This document shows, piece after piece, positions 17,120 through 24,931 of a stretch of DNA of 64,000 bases. Source of the DNA: CAWDZK01 sp963726615. Its GTDB lineage: Bacteria; Actinomycetota; Actinomycetes; JACCUZ01. The notes under the pieces are model-generated. The model searched no databases. It was not told where the DNA came from and saw only the letters and a program-made list of their open reading frames with translations. Within the stretch, counting starts at the first letter, position 1. Each line of letters begins with the position of its first letter. Location of the stretch: the NCBI GenBank assembly GCA_963726615.1, contig CAVSCX010000003.1, positions 310,001 to 374,000 of the forward strand, read 5' to 3'. Made by a program: the position numbers and the translations under genes.

Positions 17120-17722
17120 GTGGAGGAGGACCTGGACCCGCTCGTCGACGCTGCTCGCGCCGGCGGCGGCCGGGCCTTCGGCCGGCTGTGGGAGCTGCTC
17201 GCTCCCCCGGTGGCCGCGTACCTGCGTCGTCGGCGGGTTCGCGACGTCGACGACGTCACGTCCGAGGTGTTTCTCGCCGCCTTCGCCGGCATCGGCCGGT
17301 TCGACGGCGACGGCCGGGCGTTCCGGGCGTGGGTGTTCACCATCGCCCACCACAAGAGCGTCGACGCCGCCCGCCGGGCGGGTGGTCGCGAGCTGCTGGT
17401 CGACACGTACGAGAGCACCGACGGGGACCGGGTCGCGAGCCGCCAGGACCTCCGCAGCGCGGAGGACGAGGCCGTGGACCGGATCGCGACGTCCGATGCC
17501 GTGCGCCGGCTGGACGTCCTGACCGAGGACCAGCGCGCCGTCCTGCTGCTGCGGGTGGTTGCGGACCTGTCGCTGGCCGAGACCGCCACCGTCCTCGGTC
17601 GACCGGTGGGCGCCGTCAAGGCTCTGCAGCACCGGGCGCTCGCCCGGCTGCGCTCCACCCTTGCCGGTTCACCCGACGCCGTATCCCCGCCGGCCGCCAC
17701 CACGATGTGGAGGGTGAGATGA
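17120..17722 (+). CDS. ECF-type RNA polymerase sigma factor
   Basis: This 200-aa protein has region 2 (LVDAARAGGGRAFGRLWELL ... DVDDVTSEVFLAAFAGIGRF ... FRAWVFTIAHHKSVDAAR) and region 4 (LTEDQRAVLLLRVVADLSLA, then ETATVLGRPVGAVKALQHRA, ARLR). The GTG at 17120 follows GGAGG by five bases and gives a standard family N-terminus (VEEDLDPLVDAARAGGG). Longer frames up to 17009 have no better site. Its stop overlaps the ATG of the next gene (ATGA), so the two are one operon. The RTX gene is transcribed the other way from the same intergenic region. Confidence 0.9.
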   Translation: MEEDLDPLVDAARAGGGRAFGRLWELLAPPVAAYLRRRRVRDVDDVTSEVFLAAFAGIGRFDGDGRAFRAWVFTIAHHKSVDAARRAGGRELLVDTYESTDGDRVASRQDLRSAEDEAVDRIATSDAVRRLDVLTEDQRAVLLLRVVADLSLAETATVLGRPVGAVKALQHRALARLRSTLAGSPDAVSPPAATTMWRVR

Positions 17723-18525
17723 CCGACCTCCTCGCCGAGCTGCGCCGATCGACCCGACCGGGCGACGATCGGGTCGCCGACCTCTTGACGGTCCTGCGCG
17801 CCGGCGAGGGCGCGACACCGCGGGCCAACGAGCAGCTCGCCACCTTCCTCAGCGCACGGGTCGGCGGTGTGACGGCCCGGCCGGCGCATGAGCTGGACCC
17901 GGCAGAGCCCGAGCTTGTCGTGGTGCTCGGTCCGGCCCGGGTCGCCCGTCGGCCACGGCGCTTCGGTGCTGCTCTGGCCGGCGGCATCTGGGTCAAGGTC
18001 GCGCTGGGCGCGGCGGCCGCGGTCGCCGCGACCGCCCTCGCCGCTGGGGAAGGCCCGGCGCGCGACGTCGTGGTCCGGCCCGCCGCGAGCCCCACGCCCA
18101 CGGCCCCCGCCGGCCCGCTGGCCGGTCCGGACGACGGCGAGCCCACACCGCGCGCCCGGCACCTGGCGCCCGTCGGCCCGACCGGCCCCCGGGACAGCGA
18201 GCGCGCATCGGCGCCCACCGTCCGACCGGGCTCCACTGCCGCGCCTGCGGCCGGGGCCGGCCCGAAGGCCGGCCACGACGAGCAGCGCGCGGGGCAACGA
18301 CCCGGAGGGGGTCGGGACGACACCGGCGCCAGGTCGGGAGGGTCCGGCGGCATCGGTGCTGAGGCGGACGACGGGGACGAGGGCGATCAGGGCGGCGAGG
18401 GCGACGAGGGCGGCGAGGCCGACGGCGACGAGGTCGACGGCTCCGGGTCGTCCGGGTCGTCCGGGTCGTCCGGGTCCGGGTCCGACGAGAGGCCAGGCTC
18501 GGCCGACGCCGACGGGGGCGACTGA
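17719..18525 (+). CDS. Membrane-anchored partner of the sigma factor, putative anti-sigma-like protein
   Basis: This 268-aa protein is coupled to the sigma gene by a 4-base overlap. The N-terminal about 80 residues are soluble (MTDLLAELRRSTRPGDDR ... ANEQLATFLSARVG), then comes one helix (VKVALGAAAAVAATALAAG). The rest is an extracytoplasmic Pro/Ala-rich, then Asp/Glu/Gly/Ser-rich low-complexity tail ending in SSGSSGSSGSGS-type repeats. The position and layout fit an anti-sigma factor, but the zinc-binding HxxxCxxC of ZAS proteins is not seen. The role is inference. Confidence 0.65.
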   Translation: MTDLLAELRRSTRPGDDRVADLLTVLRAGEGATPRANEQLATFLSARVGGVTARPAHELDPAEPELVVVLGPARVARRPRRFGAALAGGIWVKVALGAAAAVAATALAAGEGPARDVVVRPAASPTPTAPAGPLAGPDDGEPTPRARHLAPVGPTGPRDSERASAPTVRPGSTAAPAAGAGPKAGHDEQRAGQRPGGGRDDTGARSGGSGGIGAEADDGDEGDQGGEGDEGGEADGDEVDGSGSSGSSGSSGSGSDERPGSADADGGD

Positions 18526-18683
18526 GTGCGCGCCCGGTGTCCGCTTCGTCATGCTCTCACCCGAACGGCGGTAAAGCGGAGGTCAAGAGATCCCGAAGCA
18601 CACACCATGAACCTCCGCTGCAGCCCAGCCCCAGCTGCGCCGTCCGGGCCGTCCGGCACTGCCGGCGCGTCGGCGGTGTCCGC

Positions 18684-18884
18684 ATGAGCGAGGTCACGCG
18701 GCTGGCCGAGCGGCCCCTGCTCTCGGTCGCCGAGGCGGCGTCGTACGCCGGCGTCGGCCCCGAGCTGCTGACCGGCCTGCCGGTCCTTGTGGCGGACCCG
18801 TGGTCGCACGCCGACTCGCTCGTCGAGCGCCGGGCGGTCGACGCCTGGTGGCGCGAGCAGGTGCTCGCCCGCCCCGTCGCCTGA
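18684..18884 (+). CDS. Small excisionase-like helix-turn-helix protein
   Basis: This 66-aa product (MSEVTRLAERPLLSVAEAAS) carries a short HTH-like stretch (LSVAEAASYAGVGPELLTGL) of the MerR/excisionase type, then a Trp-containing tail (VDAWWREQVLARPVA). No integrase or phage gene is near. It lies 45 nt before the response-regulator gene on the same strand and may be a small DNA-binding helper or just an orphan. Confidence 0.5.
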   Translation: MSEVTRLAERPLLSVAEAASYAGVGPELLTGLPVLVADPWSHADSLVERRAVDAWWREQVLARPVA

Positions 18885-18929
18885 CCGGCCCGCCCGCGCG
18901 CCCTCCGCTGGGGTCGCGATGATGTCCGG

Positions 18930-19595
18930 GTGAACGGACGGGTGCTGGTCGTCGAGGACGACCACGGCCTGCGCGACGTGGTGGCCCGCGGGCTGCGCGA
19001 GGCCGGCTTCGAGGTGACGACGGCGAGCGACGGGACGGGGGCCCTGCGCACTGCGGGGGCCGGGCAGTTCGACGTCGTGGTGCTGGACATCGGCCTGCCC
19101 GATGCGGACGGCCGCGACGTCTGTCAGGCGATGCGCGCTGCCGGGACCAGGGCACCGGTGGTGTTCCTCACCGCCAAGGACGGCGTCACCGACCGCCTGT
19201 CGGGCTTCGCCGCCGGCGGGGACGACTACCTGGCCAAGCCGTTCCACCTCGCGGAGCTCGTCGCCCGGCTGCGGGTCGCCGTCCGCCGCGGCGGGGAGCT
19301 CGCCGGGAGCACCGTCGGCGACCTGCAGGTGGACCCGGCCCGCCACGACCTGTCCGGACCGGCCGGGTCCGTGTCGCTGTCGCCCACGGAGTTCCGGCTG
19401 CTGGCCCGGCTGATGGCTCAGCCCGGCAGCGTCACCCGGCGGCACGAGCTCGTCGCAGCCGCCTGGGCCCATGGTTCCGTCGTCGCCGACAACACCCTGG
19501 ACCAGTACGTCGCGAAGCTGCGCCGCAAGCTGGTCCAGGCGGGCAGCGAGCAGTCCATCGACACTGTGCGCGGCGTGGGCTACCGGCTCACGTGA
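18930..19595 (+). CDS. OmpR-family response regulator
   Basis: This 221-aa protein has a receiver domain with the acidic pocket E9-D10-D11, phospho-acceptor D53 (VVVLDIGLPDADG), T81 (FLTAKDG) and K103 (DDYLAKPF). A winged-helix DNA-binding domain follows (LSPTEFRLLARLMAQPGSVT, then DNTLDQYVAKLRRKL and IDTVRGVGYRLT). It uses a GTG start. Its stop overlaps the start of the histidine kinase gene (GTGA), a classical two-component operon. The target genes are not evident. Confidence 0.94.
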   Translation: MNGRVLVVEDDHGLRDVVARGLREAGFEVTTASDGTGALRTAGAGQFDVVVLDIGLPDADGRDVCQAMRAAGTRAPVVFLTAKDGVTDRLSGFAAGGDDYLAKPFHLAELVARLRVAVRRGGELAGSTVGDLQVDPARHDLSGPAGSVSLSPTEFRLLARLMAQPGSVTRRHELVAAAWAHGSVVADNTLDQYVAKLRRKLVQAGSEQSIDTVRGVGYRLT

Positions 19596-20920
19596 GGCGG
19601 CCACGCGCTCTGCGCAACCGGCTTGCCCTGGTCGCGCTGCTGAGCACCGGCGCCTGGGTGCTCGTGCTGACCGCCGTCTTCAACCTGCTGCTCACCGCAC
19701 AGCTGAGCCGGCAGGCGGATGACGTGCTGCGCACCAGGGCAGCTGCTGTGGCCTCGACGGTGCTCGTGGCCGACGACGGGTCGGTGTCCCTGCGCGAGCC
19801 ACCCAACGACGAGGCGCTGGACGCGGGGGTGTGGGTGTTCGCCGGGAGCACCGTGCTGGAGCAGCCGCGCGCCTCACCGACAGCCACCGCACAAGCCAGC
19901 CGGATGGCCTTGCGCGGCGGCCCGAGCTTCCGGGACGTGGCCGGCTCACCCACGGTCCGCCTGCACGTGCGCCCGTTGCGGCACGACGGGGCAAGGGTCG
20001 GGGCGATCGTCGTCGAGACCAGCCTGGAGCCGTACCGCCGGCCGTCGCGCGCGGCACTGGTGGGCTCGGTCCTGCTGGCGATGCTGGTGCTGGTCGGCGC
20101 CTTCGCAGCCACCCGGCAGGTGGTGCGCCGAGCCCTGGTGCCGGTGTCGGAGATGGCCGAGCAGGCGGCGCGGTGGAGCGCGCACGACGTCGGGCAGCGC
20201 TTCGGCGACGACCCGCGACCGGACGAGCTCCGCGATCTGGCAGGCAGCCTGGACGCCGTCCTCGACCGGATCGGCTCGGTGCTGCGGCACGAGCAGCAGC
20301 TGGCTGCCGAGATCTCGCACGAGCTGCGCACCCCGCTCGCCGTGATCTCCACCGAGACCGAGCTGCTGCTGTCGGGCGAGCGCGACGAGGACGAGCGACG
20401 GCGCGCCCATCGCGCGATCGCCGACACCGCGGACCGGATGTCCACGCTGCTCGACGCCCTGCTCGCCCAGGCCGCCCAGGACGTCACCGAGGCGCCGGGG
20501 AGCTGCGTGGTCGCGCCGGTCGCCGAGCAGGTGCTGGCGTCGACCGGACCCTCCCCCACGACGTACGACGTCCAGGTGCCGGCCGACCTGGAGGTCGGCG
20601 TGACGGGCGACGTCCTCGCCCGCATCCTCATGGCGCTGGTGGGCAACGCGATGCGATACGCCGACGGGCGGGTCACGGTGGACGCTGTCCGGGCCGGGCA
20701 CGAGGTGCGCATCCGCGTGCGCGACGACGGGCCGGGGGTGCCCGCCGCGTTCCGGGCCGACGTCTTCGAGCCGGGCCGCCGCGCCGAACCGGGTGACGGG
20801 CACCCCGGCGCCGGCCTCGGGCTGGCGCTGGCCCGACGGCTGGCCCGCGCCGCCGGCGGGGACATCACCCTCGACGGCGACGCGGGGTCCGAGTTCGTCG
20901 TCGTCCTGCCACCCGCCTGA
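19592..20920 (+). CDS. Sensor histidine kinase
   Basis: This 442-aa partner of the preceding regulator has two membrane helices, at about residues 9-32 and 150-172, that flank an extracytoplasmic sensor region. A HAMP linker follows, then the dimerisation box with the phosphorylated histidine in EISHELRTPLAVIS. The HATPase domain has N (VGNAMRYADGRV), G1 (VRDDGPGVP) and G2 (HPGAGLGLALARRLARAAGG) boxes. The F box is FRADVFEPG. All catalytic motifs are intact. The signal is unknown. Confidence 0.94.
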   Translation: MRRPRALRNRLALVALLSTGAWVLVLTAVFNLLLTAQLSRQADDVLRTRAAAVASTVLVADDGSVSLREPPNDEALDAGVWVFAGSTVLEQPRASPTATAQASRMALRGGPSFRDVAGSPTVRLHVRPLRHDGARVGAIVVETSLEPYRRPSRAALVGSVLLAMLVLVGAFAATRQVVRRALVPVSEMAEQAARWSAHDVGQRFGDDPRPDELRDLAGSLDAVLDRIGSVLRHEQQLAAEISHELRTPLAVISTETELLLSGERDEDERRRAHRAIADTADRMSTLLDALLAQAAQDVTEAPGSCVVAPVAEQVLASTGPSPTTYDVQVPADLEVGVTGDVLARILMALVGNAMRYADGRVTVDAVRAGHEVRIRVRDDGPGVPAAFRADVFEPGRRAEPGDGHPGAGLGLALARRLARAAGGDITLDGDAGSEFVVVLPPA

Positions 20921-20940
20921 GCGTGGGCAGGACAGCGACG

Positions 20941-21738
20941 TCAGAGCGCGCGGACCTCCTCGACGTCGACCCTGGTCGCGGTCAGGTACGCGACCAGCAC
21001 GAGGATCGCGCCGAGGAACGCGTAGCTCGTTCCCGTGGTGCCGAGGCCGATCCCGCCGTGCTTGTTCGACTGCGACATCAGGTCGCCGATCGAGGCACCA
21101 AGCGGGCGGGTGAGGATGTAGGCCAGCCAGAACGTCAGGACAGCGTTGGCCTTGAAGCCGTAGTGCGCGACGGCAACCAGGGCGATCGCCGCCGCGAACA
21201 GCAGCACCGACACGCCGTACCCGAGGGCGAACTGCTCGCCCACGAGGTCACCCGCGGCGGTGCCCAGGGCGAAGGTGAACAGGATCGCCAGCCAGTACCA
21301 GCTCTCGCGGCGCGACGTCACGATGCTGTGGATCGACAGCGTGCCCTCGCTGCGGTACCAGAGGGCGAACGTGCCCGCGAGCAGCACGGCGAACACCGCC
21401 GTGCTCAGCGGCAACGGCACGCCGAAGCGGTCAGTGAGGTTGTCCGTGAGCAGCGTGCCGACCACGCTGATCACGACAACGGCCGCCCAGTAGACCGGTG
21501 CCACGTAGCGGCGGCTGCGGAACTGCCCGACCAGCAGGACCACGAGCAGCGCGGACGTCGCCACCGTCGTCCAGGTGAGGCCGAAGCCGAGCGTGTCGTT
21601 GAGGTAGTCGGCGGCCGTCTCGCCGACCGTCGTGGCCAGCACCTTGATCAGCCAGAAGTACAGCGTGACCTCGGGGACCTTGTTCAGCATCACCCGCACG
21701 GCGTCGCGGCGCGGGCTCGTCGTAGATGTCTCAGTCAT
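20941..21738 (-). CDS. COG4705-type membrane protein
   Basis: This 265-aa protein has about eight hydrophobic helices and the conserved openings NKVPEVTLYFWLIKVLATTV, GETAADYLND, DLVGEQFALGYG and ILTRPLGASIGDLMSQ. I match these to the uncharacterised COG4705 membrane family, whose repeated halves each contain a GE(T/Q)xAD/G motif. Its function is not established. ATG 21738 is chosen because the conserved part starts soon after; there is no strong SD. It converges with the kinase gene, 20 bp away. Confidence 0.75.
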   Translation of the reverse strand: MTETSTTSPRRDAVRVMLNKVPEVTLYFWLIKVLATTVGETAADYLNDTLGFGLTWTTVATSALLVVLLVGQFRSRRYVAPVYWAAVVVISVVGTLLTDNLTDRFGVPLPLSTAVFAVLLAGTFALWYRSEGTLSIHSIVTSRRESWYWLAILFTFALGTAAGDLVGEQFALGYGVSVLLFAAAIALVAVAHYGFKANAVLTFWLAYILTRPLGASIGDLMSQSNKHGGIGLGTTGTSYAFLGAILVLVAYLTATRVDVEEVRAL

Positions 21739-21816
21739 GGTGATCACGGTGACCGGCTGTGCCTGAACCCGACCTGACCAGTGGTTGGCGTCCCCGGGAG
21801 CGGGCAAGCGGGCCAC

Positions 21817-22197
21817 ATGGACGAGACATGGGACCTGTGGATCCGTGCGGTAGGGGCGACGGGGCTGTCGTTCGCGAGGGCGACTGTCGCCGCGGCGGCC
21901 GCCCGCGACCGGGTGCTGGTGCACGCCGCGCCGGAGCAGCTGGAGGTCGTGGTCCGGGACGGGAACGGCACCCTCGTCGCGGAGGGACGGGAGCTGGCGC
22001 GGGGCGAGCCCGGACCCATGACCTACCTGGTGCGGGACGGGGACCAGATCCGGCTCGAGGACGGCTGGCCCACCGACGCCGACCTGGGTCGGCTGGTGAT
22101 CCTGCCCGGCGGCGAGGCCGGTGTGCTCACCGCGTGGTGGCACGCGGAGGACCGGTCCGAGTGGCGCTGGTCGGTCGAGTTCGCCAACCACGTCTGA
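21817..22197 (+). CDS. Hypothetical beta-rich protein
   Basis: This 126-aa product from ATG 21817 (MDETWDLWIRAVGATG) has alternating strands such as LEVVVRDGNGTLVAEG, MTYLVRDGDQIRLEDGW and LGRLVILPGGEAGVLTAWWH, ending WRWSVEFANHV. The family is known to me only as an unnamed actinobacterial protein. No signal peptide or membrane helix is visible. It is divergent from the COG4705 gene and converges with the TauE gene. Confidence 0.65.
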   Translation: MDETWDLWIRAVGATGLSFARATVAAAAARDRVLVHAAPEQLEVVVRDGNGTLVAEGRELARGEPGPMTYLVRDGDQIRLEDGWPTDADLGRLVILPGGEAGVLTAWWHAEDRSEWRWSVEFANHV

Positions 22198-22225
22198 GCA
22201 GCCAGACCGTCGTCACCGGTGCGGC

Positions 22226-23005
22226 TCAGCTGCCGGCCCCCGGGTTGACCACCGCCTGCACGGCGACGAACGCGGCGACCAGCAGGACGAGCCCGGCGAA
22301 CCCTCGACGCAGACGGTCCGCGGGCAGGCGGGTGGCCAGTCGCGCCGCGGCCAACGAGCCGGCGACCGCGGCACCGGTGAACACGGCGGCGAGGCCGTAG
22401 TCGACCTCCGCGCCGCCGACGTGCGCCGCGAACCCGGCGGCGGAGTTCACGGTCACCACGACCAGGGACGTGCCGACGGCGACCGCCATCGGCAGCCCCA
22501 GCAGCAGGACGAGTGCGGGGACCACGAGGAAGCCGCCCCCGACGCCGAACAGGCCGGTGAGCAGCCCGACGGCGACGCCCGACCCGATCGCCTTCGGCAG
22601 GCAGCCGCGCCAGTCCACCCGGCCGCCCGGCAGCGCGCAGTCCCCGCCGGCCTCCGGCTGCTCCCGGAGCATCCGGACAGCCGCCACGACCATCACCAGG
22701 GCGAAGCCGATGAGCACCATCCGGGGGTCCAGCGCCCGGTTCACCGCGGTCCCCGCGTAGGCGGCGGGGATACCAGCGGCACCCACGACCGCTGCGATGC
22801 GCCACTGGACCTGCCGCGCCCGGATCCGCGGGACGACCGCAGCGGCGGCCGAGACCCCGACGACGAGCAACGACGTCGGCACCGCCGCCGACAGCGGCTG
22901 ATCGGCGCCGTAGACCAGTGCCGGGACGGCGAGGATGCTGCCTCCGGCACCGAGCAGCCCGAGCAGGACCCCGATGGCCAGCCCGAGCGCGGCCGCGACA
23001 GCCAT
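22226..23005 (-). CDS. TauE/SafE-family sulfite/sulfonate exporter
   Basis: This 259-aa protein has about eight helices and the family's repeated glycine-rich helices (GVLLGLLGAGGSILAVPALV and GLLTGLFGVGGGFLVVPALV). ATG 23005 overlaps the stop of the MBL-rhodanese gene by 4 bases, so the two are coupled. In CstR-type regulons such transporters are thought to remove sulfite or related sulfur anions made by persulfide oxidation, which fits this place. Confidence 0.9.
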   Translation of the reverse strand: MAVAAALGLAIGVLLGLLGAGGSILAVPALVYGADQPLSAAVPTSLLVVGVSAAAAVVPRIRARQVQWRIAAVVGAAGIPAAYAGTAVNRALDPRMVLIGFALVMVVAAVRMLREQPEAGGDCALPGGRVDWRGCLPKAIGSGVAVGLLTGLFGVGGGFLVVPALVLLLGLPMAVAVGTSLVVVTVNSAAGFAAHVGGAEVDYGLAAVFTGAAVAGSLAAARLATRLPADRLRRGFAGLVLLVAAFVAVQAVVNPGAGS

Positions 23006-24390
23006 CAGCGGGCTGCGGCCGTCCTCGGCGCCTCGAGCCCGGCCTCCGCCGCCGCCGCGTAGTCCTCGTTCACGTGCACGACAGTCCGCCGGTCGACGTC
23101 GAGCATCGACGCGGCGATCGCGGCCCGGTACCCGGAGCCGCAGTACACCCACACCTCGCCGTCCGGCACCTCGGCCAACCGGTCCGGCAGCTCGTGGATG
23201 GGGATGTGCATCGACGCTTCGACATGTCCCGTGGCGCGCTCGTCGTGCCGTCGCGCGTCGAGCACGTGCACCTCGGCACTGTCGTCCTCCCCGAGACGGG
23301 CGGCGAGCCCGGCGAAGTCGGAGACGCGGTAGGTGCGCAGCGGACTTCCGGCGGCCATGGCCTCGACGTCGCCTACCGCGGCGCCCGCCAGCTCGTCGAT
23401 ACCGATGCGCACGAGCTCGCGCCGCGCATCGGCGACCTGCTCGGACGTCTCGCCGATGAGAGTGAGCGGGGCGCCCCACGGCACCAGCCATCCCACGTAG
23501 GTGACGAAGTTCGTACCCAGCTCGAAGTTCCGGCTGCCCGTCAGGTGACCGGCCGCGAACGCTGTCCGTTCGCGCAGGTCCACGACCCACTCTCCGGCCT
23601 CGATCCGTGAGCGCAGCTCGGCCGGGTCGACCGGCCGGGGGGCGCCGAGGTCGACCGGCTCCGGGCCGCGGTTGTTGGCCGGCCCCATGTGCGCGTAGTA
23701 GGCGGGGTAGGCGTCCAGCCCGGCGAGCAGCGTCTCGACGTAGGTCTGCTCGTCCTGGGTGAGGGCCGGGTTCGTGGCACGCTGCTCCGCCACGGTGGAG
23801 TCGTCGCCTGAGGTCGGGGTGGCCGAGCAGAAGCTGCCGAACCCGTGGGTGGGCAGCACCTGGGCGTCGGACGGCAGGTCCGCAGCCAGCCGGCGCACCG
23901 ACCGGTACTGCGCGCGGGTCAGGTCCACGGTGTGCTCCGGGCCGACGAGGTCCGTCCGGCCGGTGGAGCCGAACAGCATGGACCCGCCGGTCAGGACTGC
24001 CTGGACCGGGCCGTCCAGCACCGCGACGGCGTAGGCGACGTGGTGGTGGGTGTGGCCCGGGGTGTGCAGCACCGACACCCGTAGGTCCCCCACCTCGAAC
24101 GTGTCACCGTCGGCCACCGGCGTGTGCGGGAACTGTGCACCCATGTCGTGCGGCACGACGTAGGAAGCCCCGGCGACAGTCGCCAGCTCGAGGCCGCCGG
24201 TGACGTAGTCGTTGTGCCCGTGGGTCTCCGCGACGGCTGCGATGCGGACTCCCAGCGTCTGCGCCAGGTCCAGCACTCGGTCGATGTCGCGCTGCGGGTC
24301 GACGACAAGGGCGACGGTGCCGTCGGTGAGCAGGTAGCTGCGGTCACCGAGCGACGGTGTCTCGATCACGTGGTGGGTGAGTCCGGACAT
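23005..24390 (-). CDS. MBL-fold persulfide dioxygenase fused to tandem rhodanese domains
   Basis: This 461-aa protein resembles CstB/BlhA-type enzymes that oxidise low-molecular-weight persulfides. The MBL part (about 1-240) has ETHGHNDYVTGG, HTPGHTHHHVAY and PTHGFGSFC, giving the metal-binding histidines. The first rhodanese-like domain (about 265-355) lacks a catalytic Cys. The second (about 365-455) has the active loop VYCGSGYRAA. ATG 24390 has GGGAGG 7 nt upstream; the frame runs to 24432. It lies between the rhodanese and TauE genes in one minus-strand operon under the CstR operator at 24767. Confidence 0.92.
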   Translation of the reverse strand: MSGLTHHVIETPSLGDRSYLLTDGTVALVVDPQRDIDRVLDLAQTLGVRIAAVAETHGHNDYVTGGLELATVAGASYVVPHDMGAQFPHTPVADGDTFEVGDLRVSVLHTPGHTHHHVAYAVAVLDGPVQAVLTGGSMLFGSTGRTDLVGPEHTVDLTRAQYRSVRRLAADLPSDAQVLPTHGFGSFCSATPTSGDDSTVAEQRATNPALTQDEQTYVETLLAGLDAYPAYYAHMGPANNRGPEPVDLGAPRPVDPAELRSRIEAGEWVVDLRERTAFAAGHLTGSRNFELGTNFVTYVGWLVPWGAPLTLIGETSEQVADARRELVRIGIDELAGAAVGDVEAMAAGSPLRTYRVSDFAGLAARLGEDDSAEVHVLDARRHDERATGHVEASMHIPIHELPDRLAEVPDGEVWVYCGSGYRAAIAASMLDVDRRTVVHVNEDYAAAAEAGLEAPRTAAAR

Positions 24391-24406
24391 CTCGCTGCCT
24401 CCCGTC

Positions 24407-24754
24407 TCAGGCCGGCTCCGAGCCGGCGACAACCGGGTTGCCCGCCTTCATCCAGCCGCCGGTGCCCCCGGCGACCGAACGCGCGTCCGCACCGGCCTGG
24501 CCGAGCAGCCCGGCGCCGGCCTTGCTCCGGTTCCCCGAGGCGCAGACGACGAACACCGGGGCTCCGGCTGCCTCCCGTACCAGGTCGTCGGTGTGACGTC
24601 CGAGCTGGTCGAGCGGGATGTTGCGCGCGCCAGGGACGTGGCCGCCGACGTACTCGTCCGGCTCGCGAACGTCCACGGTCAGCGCGCCCGCTGCATGGGC
24701 GGTGGCGAAGTCGGCGAGCTCGGTCTCACGGACGGTGTTGCCTTGGCTGGACAT
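24407..24754 (-). CDS. Single-domain rhodanese
   Basis: This 115-aa sulfurtransferase starts MSSQGNTVRETELADFATAH. It has the rhodanese fold (LTVDVREPDEYVGGHVPGA) and the active-site loop VVCASGNRSKAG with the persulfide-carrying Cys. The start ATG 24754 has GAGGAG 6 nt upstream. It is the first gene of the operon and sits 12 nt from a CstR-type operator. It probably moves sulfane sulfur to or from the dioxygenase. Confidence 0.93.
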   Translation of the reverse strand: MSSQGNTVRETELADFATAHAAGALTVDVREPDEYVGGHVPGARNIPLDQLGRHTDDLVREAAGAPVFVVCASGNRSKAGAGLLGQAGADARSVAGGTGGWMKAGNPVVAGSEPA

Positions 24755-24766
24755 CAACACTCCTCT

Positions 24767-24782
24767 ATACGGGTGGGGGTAT
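24767..24782 (-). promoter_or_regulatory. CstR-type operator before the rhodanese operon
   Basis: ATACGGGTGGGGGTAT, a 16-bp AT-ended G-tract element typical of CsoR/CstR operators, ends 12 nt upstream of the rhodanese start. The site at 24893-24908 is its exact reverse complement. Confidence 0.8.
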
Positions 24783-24892
24783 CGTTCGAACCTATCAAGG
24801 CGCCGGGACCGGCCCTCATTCCGGTCTGCCCCGGTCAACCTCCGACATACCCCGGCGGGGGCGTCTCGCACTCCTGCTTGCGGTATGGCAAC

Positions 24893-24908
24893 ATACCCCC
24901 ACCCGTAT
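24893..24908 (+). promoter_or_regulatory. CstR-type operator before the MMPL gene
   Basis: ATACCCCCACCCGTAT is the exact reverse complement of the operator at 24767 and lies 23 nt before the MMPL GTG start. An overlapping GGTAT-N6-ATACC dyad (24882-24897) and a half-matching ATACCCCGGCGGGG at 24847 suggest extra contact sites in this divergent promoter. Confidence 0.8.
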
Positions 24909-24931
24909 CCGAGAAACCGCGAGGACCCTCC

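Noticed and set aside
18684..18884. Excisionase-like protein as sign of a prophage or integrative element
   Set aside because: No integrase, repressor or structural genes near; the HTH similarity alone is too weak.
24401..24405. CRISPR-like or tandem arrays
   Set aside because: I looked for spaced identical repeats through the window; only the short phased GACAG repeats and codon-level repeats (RTX, FmdB tail) are present, with no repeat-spacer arrays.
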